Assembly: GCA_022712315.1 (NCBI GenBank) | Contig: JALAGS010000207.1 | Location: 1 to 37,166 of the forward strand | Direction: 5' to 3' | Length of the DNA stretch: 37,166 bases | From: Sphingobacterium sp. | Lineage (GTDB): Bacteria > Bacteroidota > Bacteroidia > Sphingobacteriales > Sphingobacteriaceae | Shown here: one piece after another, positions 1 through 7,727 of the stretch | Layout of the letters: the number at the start of each line of letters is the position of its first letter | How positions within the stretch are numbered: position 1 is the stretch's first letter | Translations under genes and position numbers: made by a program | Notes under the pieces: generated by a model | The model's input: only the letters and a program-made list of their open reading frames with translations | The model's database searches: none | Told to the model about the DNA's origin: nothing

Positions 1-2
1 GT

Positions 3-146
3 ATCAATCAAATTCAGAGTCTGATGGGTGATCTTTTAAAATTTGACATTAAGCACCACTCGCTCTATTTGTACGGTGTATGCAAAGATTGCCAAAATAA
101 GAACAAAAATGAAGAGACCATAGCTCAAGGAGCTGTTTCAAATTAA
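3..146 (+). CDS. Fur-family metal-dependent repressor, C-terminal end (partial)
   Basis: The window opens inside a reading frame of 47 codons ending at TAA 144-146. The visible peptide has the segment HHSLYLYGVCKDCQ, which matches the C-terminal dimerisation and metal-binding part of Fur/PerR/Zur regulators: a histidine-rich strand followed by a CxxC pair that usually holds structural zinc. The N-terminal winged helix lies upstream of the window. Which metal or signal it senses cannot be told from this end. It precedes purA on the same strand, with a hairpin between them. Fairly sure of the family, unsure of the subfamily. Confidence 0.75.
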   Translation: MNQIQSLMGDLLKFDIKHHSLYLYGVCKDCQNKNKNEETIAQGAVSN

Positions 147-171
147 TCTTATATTTTCTTAAATATAATAG

Positions 172-179
172 TACATTTG
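172..179 (+). promoter_or_regulatory. Possible purA -7 element
   Basis: TACATTTG fits the Bacteroidota -7 consensus TAnnTTTG, but no clear TTG is seen about 19 bp upstream. If used, transcription would start near 185 and the hairpin at 186-214 would lie in the purA leader. Confidence 0.3.
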
Positions 180-185
180 TTCAGG

Positions 186-222
186 AATGTTCAGGGGGAA
201 AATTCCTGAACATTTTATTTTT
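186..222 (+). terminator. Hairpin between the Fur-family gene and purA (likely terminator)
   Basis: A perfect 10-bp stem, AATGTTCAGG (186-195) with CCTGAACATT (205-214), has a 9-nt loop and is followed by a T-rich run (213-220). The 8-mer TGTTCAGG also occurs just upstream at 178-185, giving a direct repeat next to the inverted repeat. The simplest reading is a rho-independent terminator of the Fur-family gene. It could also sit in the purA leader, because a possible -7 element lies upstream of it. Confidence 0.6.
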
Positions 223-273
223 AGATAGAGTCTATTTTATTAATAACATTTTAATTACTATACTTTAAAAGCT

Positions 274-1551
274 ATGCAAGTTGATGTGCTTTTGGGCTTA
301 CAATGGGGTGACGAGGGTAAAGGTAAAATCGTAGACGTATTTTGTCCAAAATACGATTTAATCGCTCGTTTCCAAGGCGGCCCTAACGCCGGACACACGT
401 TGGAATTCGATAACAAGAAATTCGTACTCAACACAATTCCATCTGGTATCTTCAATGAAGGTACACTAAATCTTATTGGTAATGGCGTCGTTATCGATCC
501 AATTATCTTAAAAAGAGAGTTAGACAACCTGAAGACGGCTGGTTTTGATCCGGTGGGTAAAGGCAATTTGGTTTTGGCGCGTAAAGCACACCTTATTCTG
601 CCAACACACCAATTATTGGATGCTGCTTCCGAATCAAAAATGGGTGCAGGAAAAATTGGGTCTACCCTAAAAGGTATCGGCCCGACTTACATGGATAAAA
701 CAGGAAGAAATGGTTTACGTGTAGGTGATACCACTCTTCCAGATTTTCAAGAGCGTTACCAAAAATTGAAGGAAAAGCATCTCAGCATTCTTTCGCACTA
801 TGGTGAGATACCTGATTTCAGTGAAAAAGAGAAAGCATTCTTAGATGCGATTGAATTTATTAAGTCCATCCCACACGTGGATTCAGAACATTTGGTCAAT
901 CAATATCTGAAAGAAGGCAAACGAGTGTTAGCTGAAGGTGCACAAGGTACACTTTTGGATGTTGACTTTGGTTCATATCCATTTGTTACTTCATCGAACA
1001 CTACAACAGCGGGTGCTTGTACTGGTCTTGGTATTGCTCCGAATAAAATAGGCAAGGTATATGGTATCTTTAAGGCATATGCTACTCGTGTGGGTGGCGG
1101 TCCCTTCCCTACTGAACTTCATGATGAAACTGGTGAAAAATTACGTCAATTAGGTCATGAATTCGGTGCGACTACTGGTCGTGCTCGTCGTACAGGTTGG
1201 ATTGACATTCCGGCATTGAAATATGCGATTATGCTAAATGGTGTGACAGATCTGATTATGATGAAGGCAGACGTATTGGATACCTTCGACAAAATTTACG
1301 CATGTACACACTATAAGTACAATGGTGAAGTGATTGATTATATGCCTTATGAAATCATCACACACCAAGCGGAGCCTATCTTGGAAGAAATTGAAGGCTG
1401 GAAGCAAGATTTGACAGGTATAACATCCGAAGGAGAAATACCTGAAGCATTAAAGAATTATATTTCTTATTTAGAGAAAGCTCTCGAAGTGCCTATCACG
1501 ATCTTATCGGTAGGTCCTGATCGTAAACAAACATTAGCTTTATCAAAATAA
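274..1551 (+). CDS. purA: Adenylosuccinate synthetase
   Basis: PurA joins IMP and aspartate with GTP hydrolysis to give adenylosuccinate, the first committed step from IMP to AMP in the cytoplasm. The protein is 425 residues, normal for the bacterial enzyme. The N-terminal motif WGDEGKGK (residues 11-18) is the IMP/GTP-binding loop with the catalytic Asp, and GGPNAGHT follows at about 36-43. Later conserved blocks include KGIGPTY, EGAQGTLLD, SYPFVTSS and ATTGRARRTGW. The ATG at 274 gives the usual short N-terminus. pabB starts 3 bp after its stop, so the two are probably co-transcribed. Confidence 0.97.
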   Translation: MQVDVLLGLQWGDEGKGKIVDVFCPKYDLIARFQGGPNAGHTLEFDNKKFVLNTIPSGIFNEGTLNLIGNGVVIDPIILKRELDNLKTAGFDPVGKGNLVLARKAHLILPTHQLLDAASESKMGAGKIGSTLKGIGPTYMDKTGRNGLRVGDTTLPDFQERYQKLKEKHLSILSHYGEIPDFSEKEKAFLDAIEFIKSIPHVDSEHLVNQYLKEGKRVLAEGAQGTLLDVDFGSYPFVTSSNTTTAGACTGLGIAPNKIGKVYGIFKAYATRVGGGPFPTELHDETGEKLRQLGHEFGATTGRARRTGWIDIPALKYAIMLNGVTDLIMMKADVLDTFDKIYACTHYKYNGEVIDYMPYEIITHQAEPILEEIEGWKQDLTGITSEGEIPEALKNYISYLEKALEVPITILSVGPDRKQTLALSK

Positions 1552-1554
1552 ACT

Positions 1555-2841
1555 ATGCGGATCGAAAGTTTTGATCTTCTCGATTCTAAAGATAAATTTC
1601 ATCAAAAAGCCCTGCATTGGTCGGGGCAATTTGATGAAATTTCTTTCTTTAATAGCAATGGGATGTCCGACCAATGGGGGAAATTTGAGCACATACTGGC
1701 GGTAAAAGCTTTACACTCTTTTCGTGCAGATGAAAATGTATTTGACCAGCTTGATGCGTTTTTGAAATTACATCAGTCTCAATTTATCCCTGGATTTCTA
1801 TCCTATGACCTCAAGAATGAGATAGAAGAATTACAAACAACAGGTAAGGATCAGCTTGAATTTCCGGAAGCGTATTTCTTTGTTCCGGCAACTATACTCC
1901 GATGGACAGACGATCAAGTACATATAGAAGCCGAAGACCCTGTTAAAATCTACCAAGCAATCTTGGATACTAAGATTCCCCCAACAGCCCCAATTGCCGT
2001 ACAAGTACAATCACGTTGGACAAAGGGTGAATATGTCAAGGCATTTGAAAATGTACAAGCTCATATTCAGCGTGGAGATATTTATGAAGTCAACCTTTGT
2101 CAGGAATTTTTTGCGGAAGACGCTGATATATCTCCTGTCGAAGTTTATCATGAATTAAATACCATATCGCCTACGCCATTTAGTTCGTTCTTCAAAGTCG
2201 GGCATCATTTTATTATGAGTGCCTCACCGGAGCGTTTTTTAGCGAAAAAGCAAGGGAAACTGATCTCTCAACCTATTAAAGGAACGGCTAAAAGAGGTTC
2301 AAATTCAGAGGAGGACCAACAAATTATAGCAGAGATGCTAAGATCAAAAAAAGAGATCGCTGAAAATGTGATGATAGTTGATCTCGTCCGCAATGATTTG
2401 ACAAGAAGCGCTTTGCCTGGTACGGTTGAGGCTACCCAGCTTTTTGAAATCCAATCTTTTGAGCAGGTGCATCAGATGATCTCCACCATTACCTGTGTGC
2501 AGGATCCGAAAATTTCCAATGTGGATGTATTTAGAAATACCTTTCCCGCGGGTTCGATGACAGGTGCTCCCAAAATCGCAGCTATGCAAATCTGCGATCA
2601 GCTTGAAGCCCGAAAACGAGGCCTCTACGCCGGATCAATTGGATACTTTGACAGCATCAACGATGAATTTGATTTTAACGTGGTGATTCGCTCATTGCTT
2701 TACAATAAAGAAAAACAATACCTTTCCTTTCATACAGGTGGTGCAGTTACCAATCAGGCAGCTGCAGATCAGGAGTACCAAGAATGTCTTTTGAAGGCTT
2801 CTGCTATCCTTGAAGCCTTGAAGGCGAGTTTGGCATCATAA
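1555..2841 (+). CDS. pabB: Aminodeoxychorismate synthase component I
   Basis: PabB makes 4-amino-4-deoxychorismate from chorismate and ammonia, the entry to p-aminobenzoate and folate. The protein is 428 residues and belongs to the chorismate-binding family: GDIYEVNLCQEF, SASPERFL, QPIKGTAKRG, ENVMIVDLVRNDL and FPAGSMTGAPK are all present. The Lys in PIKGT (K242) is the residue that separates PabB from anthranilate synthase TrpE, which has Ala there; this supports pabB rather than trpE. No pabA glutaminase or pabC lyase lies nearby, so the amidotransferase partner must be elsewhere. The gene follows purA by 3 bp. Confidence 0.92.
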   Translation: MRIESFDLLDSKDKFHQKALHWSGQFDEISFFNSNGMSDQWGKFEHILAVKALHSFRADENVFDQLDAFLKLHQSQFIPGFLSYDLKNEIEELQTTGKDQLEFPEAYFFVPATILRWTDDQVHIEAEDPVKIYQAILDTKIPPTAPIAVQVQSRWTKGEYVKAFENVQAHIQRGDIYEVNLCQEFFAEDADISPVEVYHELNTISPTPFSSFFKVGHHFIMSASPERFLAKKQGKLISQPIKGTAKRGSNSEEDQQIIAEMLRSKKEIAENVMIVDLVRNDLTRSALPGTVEATQLFEIQSFEQVHQMISTITCVQDPKISNVDVFRNTFPAGSMTGAPKIAAMQICDQLEARKRGLYAGSIGYFDSINDEFDFNVVIRSLLYNKEKQYLSFHTGGAVTNQAAADQEYQECLLKASAILEALKASLAS

Positions 2842-2857
2842 AACTATACTAATTTTG
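2830..2857 (+). promoter_or_regulatory. Promoter for the TatD-like gene, starting inside pabB
   Basis: TTG at 2830-2832, a 17-bp gap and TAATTTTG at 2850-2857 match the Bacteroidota sigma-70 pattern TTG-N17-19-TAnnTTTG. The -33 box lies in the last codons of pabB. Transcription would begin near 2864, about 40 nt before the TTG start of the next gene. Confidence 0.5.
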
Positions 2858-2902
2858 TAGAGAATATTTTTTGCTTCAAGTATTTTTTCGACCTTTGTCC
2901 CG

Positions 2903-3568
2903 TTGGCAGCACAGATTCCTTATATCGATCTACATACTCATCGGAATTATCCGGTCAAGGAGCGCGCAGTTCTATCTGTTAAGAATGTCGCCTTGAACCA
3001 TTCTGAGACTATCACTGAAGTGGATTGCTCTATTGGTTTACATCCATGGTATATCGATGTGGATACTGAGCAGGAATTGCGATTAATGGCTAATGAATTA
3101 AAGCGGACGCAAGTTTTGGCTATAGGTGAATGTGGCTTGGACAAAAATATTGCCATTCCCCTCCCCGATCAGAAGTCTGTATTTAACAGACAGGTTCAGC
3201 TGGCTCAAACTTATCAGAAGCCCTTGATTATTCATTGTGTTCGCGCTTTTCAGGAAATTGTCGACAGTTTAAGGAGCATGAAGTTTGAAGGAGCTGTTAT
3301 TTTTCATGGTTATCGCAAAAATTGGATTTTAGCTAAACGACTAATAGATAGCGGTTATTATCTATCTATAGGTGTACATTGTTTAAATGGAAGCCAGGAT
3401 GAGCTTTTGAAAAATATTCCGTTAGCGCGTTTATTTCTAGAAACAGATATGGATGTTAAAGTGGAAATTATGGTTCTCTATCAATACGTGGCGCAGATCA
3501 GATCTCTTGGGCTGGAAGAGGTAAAAGAGATTCTTTATAGGAATTATAAGAATGTATTTAATAAATGA
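2903..3568 (+). CDS. TatD-family metal-dependent hydrolase (short form)
   Basis: TatD-family proteins are metal-dependent amidohydrolase-fold enzymes, often with DNase activity. The protein is 221 residues, shorter than the ~260 usual for TatD. The expected metal ligands are visible in order: DLHTH (HxH), GLHPWY, GECGLD (Glu), LIIHCV (His), VIFHGY (His) and LETD (Asp). The N-terminus begins almost at the HxH motif, and the only plausible start in frame is TTG at 2903, since a stop lies at 2858-2860 and no ATG or GTG falls between. A promoter ends just upstream. The true substrate is unknown. Confidence 0.8.
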   Translation: MAAQIPYIDLHTHRNYPVKERAVLSVKNVALNHSETITEVDCSIGLHPWYIDVDTEQELRLMANELKRTQVLAIGECGLDKNIAIPLPDQKSVFNRQVQLAQTYQKPLIIHCVRAFQEIVDSLRSMKFEGAVIFHGYRKNWILAKRLIDSGYYLSIGVHCLNGSQDELLKNIPLARLFLETDMDVKVEIMVLYQYVAQIRSLGLEEVKEILYRNYKNVFNK

Positions 3569-3623
3569 AATCACCTGGATTTATTCAGTTGCGATGCTGA
3601 GCGAATAAATCTGATAATTTCAT
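3565..3623 (+). repeat. Long imperfect hairpin between the TatD-like gene and tcdA
   Basis: GATTTATTC (3578-3586) pairs with GAATAAATC (3603-3611) over a 16-nt loop. An outer arm, ATGAAAT (3565-3571) with ATTTCAT (3617-3623), extends the fold. No T-run follows on the plus strand, so it is not an obvious intrinsic terminator. It may be a leader structure for tcdA or an mRNA-stabilising fold. Confidence 0.4.
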
Positions 3624-3649
3624 CACAAGAAGAAAACAAATTTGAATAG

Positions 3650-4375
3650 ATGAAAGATTTAAGTTGGCTATCGCGTACCGAAGCATTGATCGGTAGAACG
3701 GCGGTGGAAAAATTAGCAAATTCACATGTAATGGTTTTAGGTTTGGGCGGAGTTGGTTCCTTTGCTGCGGAATTTATATGCCGAGCAGGGGTTGGTAAAA
3801 TGACCATTATTGACGGAGATACTGTGGATCCTTCCAATCGAAATAGACAACTGCCTGCTTTGGCTACTAATCATGGCGAAGCAAAAGCAGAGATTATGCG
3901 GGAAAGGTTATTAGCGATCAATCCTGAACTCGATTTAACAGTTATACAGGACTTTATTATACCAGAAAAAATTCCAGCTCTATTAGATCTTGCTCCGGAT
4001 TATTGCGTAGAAGCTATTGATAGCATAACGCCTAAGCTATTCTTTATTCGAAGAGCGCTGGAGGCTAAGATTCCATTTGTAAGTTCTATGGGTGCAGGAG
4101 GCAAAGTGGATCCAACAAAGATCCAGATTGCAGATATCGGTAAATCATACAATTGTAAGCTGGCACAGCATATTCGTAAGAAATTACGCAAACATGGTAT
4201 TCGTGATGGTGTTAAAGTAGCATTTTCCACAGAATTGCCAGACAAGAATTCATTATTATATACAGACGGAAGTAATTTTAAGAAGTCTGCTTATGGAACC
4301 ATGTCTTACCTACCAGCAGCCTTTGGTGGAGCAATAGCTTCCGTTGCTATACGAGATTTGATCGAAAATGCTTAA
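3650..4375 (+). CDS. tcdA: tRNA threonylcarbamoyladenosine dehydratase
   Basis: TcdA is an E1/ThiF-fold ATP-dependent enzyme that cyclises t6A37 in tRNA to ct6A. The protein is 241 residues. It starts with SRTEALIGRTAVEKL and then shows the Rossmann nucleotide loop VLGLGGVGS (29-37), IIDGD (53-57) and SNRNRQ (62-67), all typical of the TcdA/CsdL branch. No rhodanese domain or C-terminal CxxC zinc site is seen, which argues against MoeB or ThiF. The C-terminal GGAIASVAIRDLI is also typical. A strong terminator follows. Confidence 0.9.
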   Translation: MKDLSWLSRTEALIGRTAVEKLANSHVMVLGLGGVGSFAAEFICRAGVGKMTIIDGDTVDPSNRNRQLPALATNHGEAKAEIMRERLLAINPELDLTVIQDFIIPEKIPALLDLAPDYCVEAIDSITPKLFFIRRALEAKIPFVSSMGAGGKVDPTKIQIADIGKSYNCKLAQHIRKKLRKHGIRDGVKVAFSTELPDKNSLLYTDGSNFKKSAYGTMSYLPAAFGGAIASVAIRDLIENA

Positions 4376-4406
4376 CTTAGGTGTTAAATAAACATATAAA
4401 CAAATA

Positions 4407-4440
4407 AAAAAGCGGCCTTTCCAGGGAAAGGCCGCTTTTT
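4407..4440. terminator. Strong bidirectional terminator
   Basis: AAAAAGCGGCCTTTCC (4407-4422) is complemented by GGAAAGGCCGCTTTTT (4425-4440), a GC-rich stem with A and T runs on its two sides. It lies between the convergent tcdA and BON-protein genes and should stop transcripts from both strands. Confidence 0.92.
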
Positions 4441-4448
4441 TATTGTAG

Positions 4449-4961
4449 CTATCGACTCGTGACGCCTTTCATATCAATTCCTTTGGGTTTGATGTGTGCT
4501 AACCTTTTTTTTAACGTATCTATTTTTGATTTTTCAAGGTTACCCGTCGCAATGATAATCCCTTCCTTAACCTGTGCTGTTATAGTTGGAAAATCTTCAA
4601 GAACAAGGTTTACGTCTCGTGTCAAAGTAGAATCTATATTACCACTCAAGATTTCATGGTATTTTTCACGGGCATCCTCAGGTTCTGGAAGATTTACAAT
4701 GATATTGTTGTGAATAGACTTGATATCCTCTCCGCCTACCGTTCTCGTTTTATCTTCTATTTCCTGTTTAAGTGAGTCTGAGCCGATCTGTCCGTCTAGA
4801 GTTACGTTACCTTCCTCCACATCTACTTCAATGCCTGCAGTCGTCTTTAACGCGTCTTGAATTTTTGACTTAAGTTTGTCATCCGATTCAGGCGACCTGC
4901 ATGAATGAACAAATGTTAAGATACCTAACGAAAACATCAAAAATAAACTATTTAATTTCAT
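4449..4961 (-). CDS. BON-domain lipoprotein
   Basis: The protein is 170 residues with a lipoprotein-type signal sequence ending VHSC (Cys21). Two repeats of the BON type (OsmY-like) follow: residues ~28-90 with VDVEEGNVTLDGQIGSDSLKQ, and ~105-165 with ITAQVKEGIIIATGNLEKS. BON domains bind membranes or other envelope ligands and occur in osmotic-stress proteins, which suggests a periplasmic or outer-membrane role. The family call rests on the repeated beta pattern and the V.L.G motif. Exact function unknown. It runs in the same direction as the GreA-like gene but 74 bp separate them. Confidence 0.8.
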   Translation of the reverse strand: MKLNSLFLMFSLGILTFVHSCRSPESDDKLKSKIQDALKTTAGIEVDVEEGNVTLDGQIGSDSLKQEIEDKTRTVGGEDIKSIHNNIIVNLPEPEDAREKYHEILSGNIDSTLTRDVNLVLEDFPTITAQVKEGIIIATGNLEKSKIDTLKKRLAHIKPKGIDMKGVTSR

Positions 4962-5035
4962 ATCCTCTTTCTTTTCTATACTAAATAAGAACAGATAGAT
5001 TGGAATATTGTTTAATTTTTCCGTTTTTCGGGCCG

Positions 5036-5506
5036 CTAGCGAATTTCAGTTATTTGCTGAGTTATTTTGTTGAATGTAAAACTATCTCCTATTCCTTTTC
5101 CGATAAGCAGCTGACCTATTGGGGATGCAGGAGAAATGACGAAGATACTATTGTCTCTAATTTTTAATGCACCAATACTTGTTGCGATTAGGTATAGCCC
5201 CGTAGTTGTCCGGACAATGCTTCCCAATCTGACAAATTCTGGTCTATCGTCTACGGTCGATTCTATACTGATAAGCTGCTGAAGATCTTTATTGGCCTCT
5301 AAGAGCTGCTTCTGGTAGCGATTGATATCCTGTTGGATCATTTCGCGTGAAGTCTCGTATTTGTCACCGGCACTACTTTTAGTGTCATCGTTACTTGAAT
5401 CCTGCGCTGTTTCCAATGCGGATTCTATCATGTCGATTCGTTCCTGTGTACGCTTTAAGGCTATTTCAAGTACTTCCTTTTTTAAATTGAAATTGCTATT
5501 TGTCAT
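5036..5506 (-). CDS. GreA/GreB-like transcription factor
   Basis: The 156-residue protein has an N-terminal coiled coil (~10-80) and a C-terminal FKBP-like domain containing SPASPIGQLLIGKGIGDSF, the signature of Gre factors. Gre factors enter the RNA polymerase secondary channel and stimulate transcript cleavage. The segment SSAGDKYETSREM aligns by eye with the GreA tip region and keeps acidic residues there, but the tip has an insert rich in Asp and Ser. The ATG at 5506 is preferred over the one at 5536, which adds ten residues unlike the family. As I recall, such proteins are sometimes labelled 3-oxoacyl-ACP synthase in databases; nothing here supports that. Confidence 0.75.
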   Translation of the reverse strand: MTNSNFNLKKEVLEIALKRTQERIDMIESALETAQDSSNDDTKSSAGDKYETSREMIQQDINRYQKQLLEANKDLQQLISIESTVDDRPEFVRLGSIVRTTTGLYLIATSIGALKIRDNSIFVISPASPIGQLLIGKGIGDSFTFNKITQQITEIR

Positions 5507-5608
5507 CCTGAAAAATAAGGAATAAGTTTTATTCATAAAAAAATAAAAACAATAAGCTTAACCTCAATAGGATATAATAAATCCGTTGGCAAAATATTAA
5601 AATTGGGG

Positions 5609-5638
5609 TTGCAATACATTAAAAAATTGCTACATTTG
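5609..5638 (+). promoter_or_regulatory. Promoter of tRNA-Ser
   Basis: TTG at 5609-5611, a 19-bp gap and TACATTTG at 5631-5638 form a complete Bacteroidota housekeeping promoter. The predicted start near 5645 is a few bases before the mature tRNA at 5652. Confidence 0.85.
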
Positions 5639-5651
5639 TGCACTGAAACAC

Positions 5652-5739
5652 GGAAAGGTGTCAGAGTGGTCGAATGAGCAGTCCTGGAAAGACTGTATAC
5701 GGGATGACTGTATCGAGGGTTCGAATCCCTCCCTTTCCG
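5652..5739 (+). tRNA. tRNA-Ser(GGA)
   Basis: A class II tRNA of 88 nt. The acceptor stem GGAAAGG (5652-5658) pairs with CCTTTCC (5732-5738), and the discriminator is G5739. The anticodon arm is CAGTC-CTGGAAA-GACTG with anticodon GGA, reading UCC and UCU serine codons. A long variable arm (ATAC...GTAT) is typical of tRNA-Ser, and the T arm is GAGGG-TTCGAAT-CCCTC. CCA is not encoded. Confidence 0.97.
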
Positions 5740-5750
5740 CAAAATGATAC

Positions 5751-5788
5751 AAATGCCACGAATAATCGCTATTCGTGGCATTTTTGTT
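5751..5788 (+). terminator. Terminator of tRNA-Ser
   Basis: AAATGCCACGAATA (5751-5764) and TATTCGTGGCATTT (5770-5783) form a perfect 14-bp stem with a 5-nt loop, followed by TTTGTTTT. It lies 11 bp after the tRNA. Confidence 0.92.
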
Positions 5789-6161
5789 TTTATTACTATA
5801 AAATACACTGTGATAGCTATCAATGCTGCTAAATGATGATGATTTTACTGTTGACGTTAATTTAGCGAACAATATACATCTCTAGATATTATAAGATATC
5901 AAAAATCACGTCTTTTGAAAAATATAACTGAATTAATAGGTTTGACAAGTGAATAGCGCCTGAAATGTATTTAAATTTCTGAAAAATAATCTCCTAATCA
6001 TTTTGAAATCCAACCTTCCCCTATTGGCTCTCTAATTAGGATTAATACCTGAATTACGTGCTATTTATACGGATAGCCGCATTAAAGGCATATAATTTGT
6101 ATTTCATCTATAAATTAAAAATTACCTTGTAAAATATTATAACGTGATTTATCGCCTTTAT
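5789..6161. other. Non-coding gap before the LOV kinase gene
   Basis: About 370 AT-rich bases. I see no gene here. A sequence TATAATTTG near 6100 only loosely resembles a -7 box (three spacer bases instead of two), so the kinase promoter is not placed. Confidence 0.5.
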
Positions 6162-7727
6162 ATGACAAAAAACGATTCAAATATAGCACAGTTAAAGCAA
6201 CACCTCCATCGCAAAAGCAATGATCTTGATCTGTATCTCAAAGCATTAAATTCTGCTTATTCAGGTATTATTATAACAGACAATACACAATATGATAACC
6301 CTATTATCTATTGCAACAAAGCGTTTGAAACAATAAGTGGCTATTCACACAATGAGATTATTGGCCATAATTGCCGTTTTTTGCAGGGGCAAGATCGTTC
6401 CCAGCCTGAGCGTCAGTTATTGAAGGATAGTATTGCTCGTGGAGAGGAATGTAAAATAGAAATTCGCAATTACCGTAAAGACGGTACCTTTTTTTGGAAT
6501 GAACTCTTTATCTCTCCGGTGAAAAATGATGAGGGGCATGTGACACATTTTATTGGGGTGCAGAATGATATTTCTGCACGTAAGAAGTCGGAGCACGAAC
6601 TTCGGGAAGAAAAGAATTCCGTAGAACTGAAAATACAGCAGCGTACCAAAGAACTGCGGGACAAAGAAGTATTTCTCTCGAGTATAATTGAAACTGTAAG
6701 GGAAAGCCTTGTCGTACTAGATGCCAATTATATCGTATTGAGTGCTAACAAACATTTCCTTAATTCTTTTAAAGTATCTTCCGAAGAGACTGTTGGAACA
6801 CCTCTTTTTGAATTAGGAAATCATCAATGGGATATTGCTACGCTTAGAGAGCTCCTGACGGACATACTTCCAACAAATAACCCTGTTGTGGATTATGAAG
6901 TAGATCATGTGTTTCCACATATTGGCCGGAAAGTTATGCTGCTCAATGCTTACCGTATAGAATTTGAAGGACATTATAAAGACCGTATACTCATCGCCAT
7001 TGAAGACATTACGGAAAAGAAAGAGCTCGATAGAAGGAAGGACGACTTCTTATCGATAGCGAGTCATGAACTGAAAACACCACTTACGACGATCAAAGGG
7101 CTTGTGCAGATTTTACAGCGAATCGGTACGGACCACCACAATACAAAGTTTGTTAGCACACTAGATAAAATGTCTTCTTACATCGATCGTCTTAATCTTT
7201 TGATTACACGATTATTAGACACCTCCAAAATACAGTCTGGCAATATTGAACTCCATATGGAACCAATTGATATCGACAGAGTGATACGGGAAGCCATCGA
7301 AAGTATCAGCTATGCTACTCCGGGGCATAAGATCACCCTAATGGAAGGCAGCGAAGCAATTGTTGAAGGTGACGAAGCACAAATTATTCAGGTTGTCAAT
7401 AATTTATTATCTAATGCGATCAAATACTCACCCGAGCATAATAAAGTGGAAGTGAGCATCAGTAAAGTGGCCAACTTTGTAAAGGTTTCCATACGGGACT
7501 ATGGTATGGGCATCAGTTACCACGATAAACAGAAAATTTTTGAAAGATTTTACAGAGCAAGTCATATCCAGAAGAAATTTCCAGGCTTAGGCATCGGCCT
7601 TTACGTATCCCACGAGATTATTAGCAATCATCAAGGCACCTTATGGGTGGAAAGTGAGGTCGGTGAAGGTGCTACATTCAATTTTACATTACCTATCATG
7701 CAAAAAAACGAAATACATGGAGACTAA
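6162..7727 (+). CDS. LOV-domain (blue-light type) sensor histidine kinase
   Basis: The 521-residue protein has an N-terminal LOV domain (~30-145), a coiled linker, a second PAS-like domain (~170-285), HisKA (~290-355) and HATPase_c (~400-515). The LOV photocycle motif GHNCRFLQ is complete, with Cys71 as the likely flavin-adduct residue and Arg72 and Gln75 beside it. The flavin-contact residues Asn103 (EIRNY), Asn113 (FWNEL) and Gln134 (IGVQND) are also kept. The phospho-acceptor is His302 in SHELKTPL; N box NNLLSNAIKYSP and G boxes DYGMGIS and GLGIGLYV are intact. No membrane segment is seen, so it is probably cytoplasmic. The ATG at 6162 is preferred to a GTG at 6144. It overlaps the response regulator by 11 bp. 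Confidence 0.9.
   Translation: MTKNDSNIAQLKQHLHRKSNDLDLYLKALNSAYSGIIITDNTQYDNPIIYCNKAFETISGYSHNEIIGHNCRFLQGQDRSQPERQLLKDSIARGEECKIEIRNYRKDGTFFWNELFISPVKNDEGHVTHFIGVQNDISARKKSEHELREEKNSVELKIQQRTKELRDKEVFLSSIIETVRESLVVLDANYIVLSANKHFLNSFKVSSEETVGTPLFELGNHQWDIATLRELLTDILPTNNPVVDYEVDHVFPHIGRKVMLLNAYRIEFEGHYKDRILIAIEDITEKKELDRRKDDFLSIASHELKTPLTTIKGLVQILQRIGTDHHNTKFVSTLDKMSSYIDRLNLLITRLLDTSKIQSGNIELHMEPIDIDRVIREAIESISYATPGHKITLMEGSEAIVEGDEAQIIQVVNNLLSNAIKYSPEHNKVEVSISKVANFVKVSIRDYGMGISYHDKQKIFERFYRASHIQKKFPGLGIGLYVSHEIISNHQGTLWVESEVGEGATFNFTLPIMQKNEIHGD

Noticed and set aside
1555..2841. Anthranilate synthase TrpE
   Set aside because: The PIKGT motif with Lys is typical of PabB, and no trp genes are nearby.
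5630..5872. Minus-strand frame across the tRNA-Ser gene (contains EREGFEPSIQSS)
   Set aside because: It is the antisense of the tRNA. Peptides of this kind are a well-known false gene made by tRNA-Ser complements. The overlapping frame 5533-5823 is rejected for the same reason.
7654..7716. N-terminal extension of the response regulator
   Set aside because: It lies inside the kinase gene and the receiver fold begins at the ATG at 7717.
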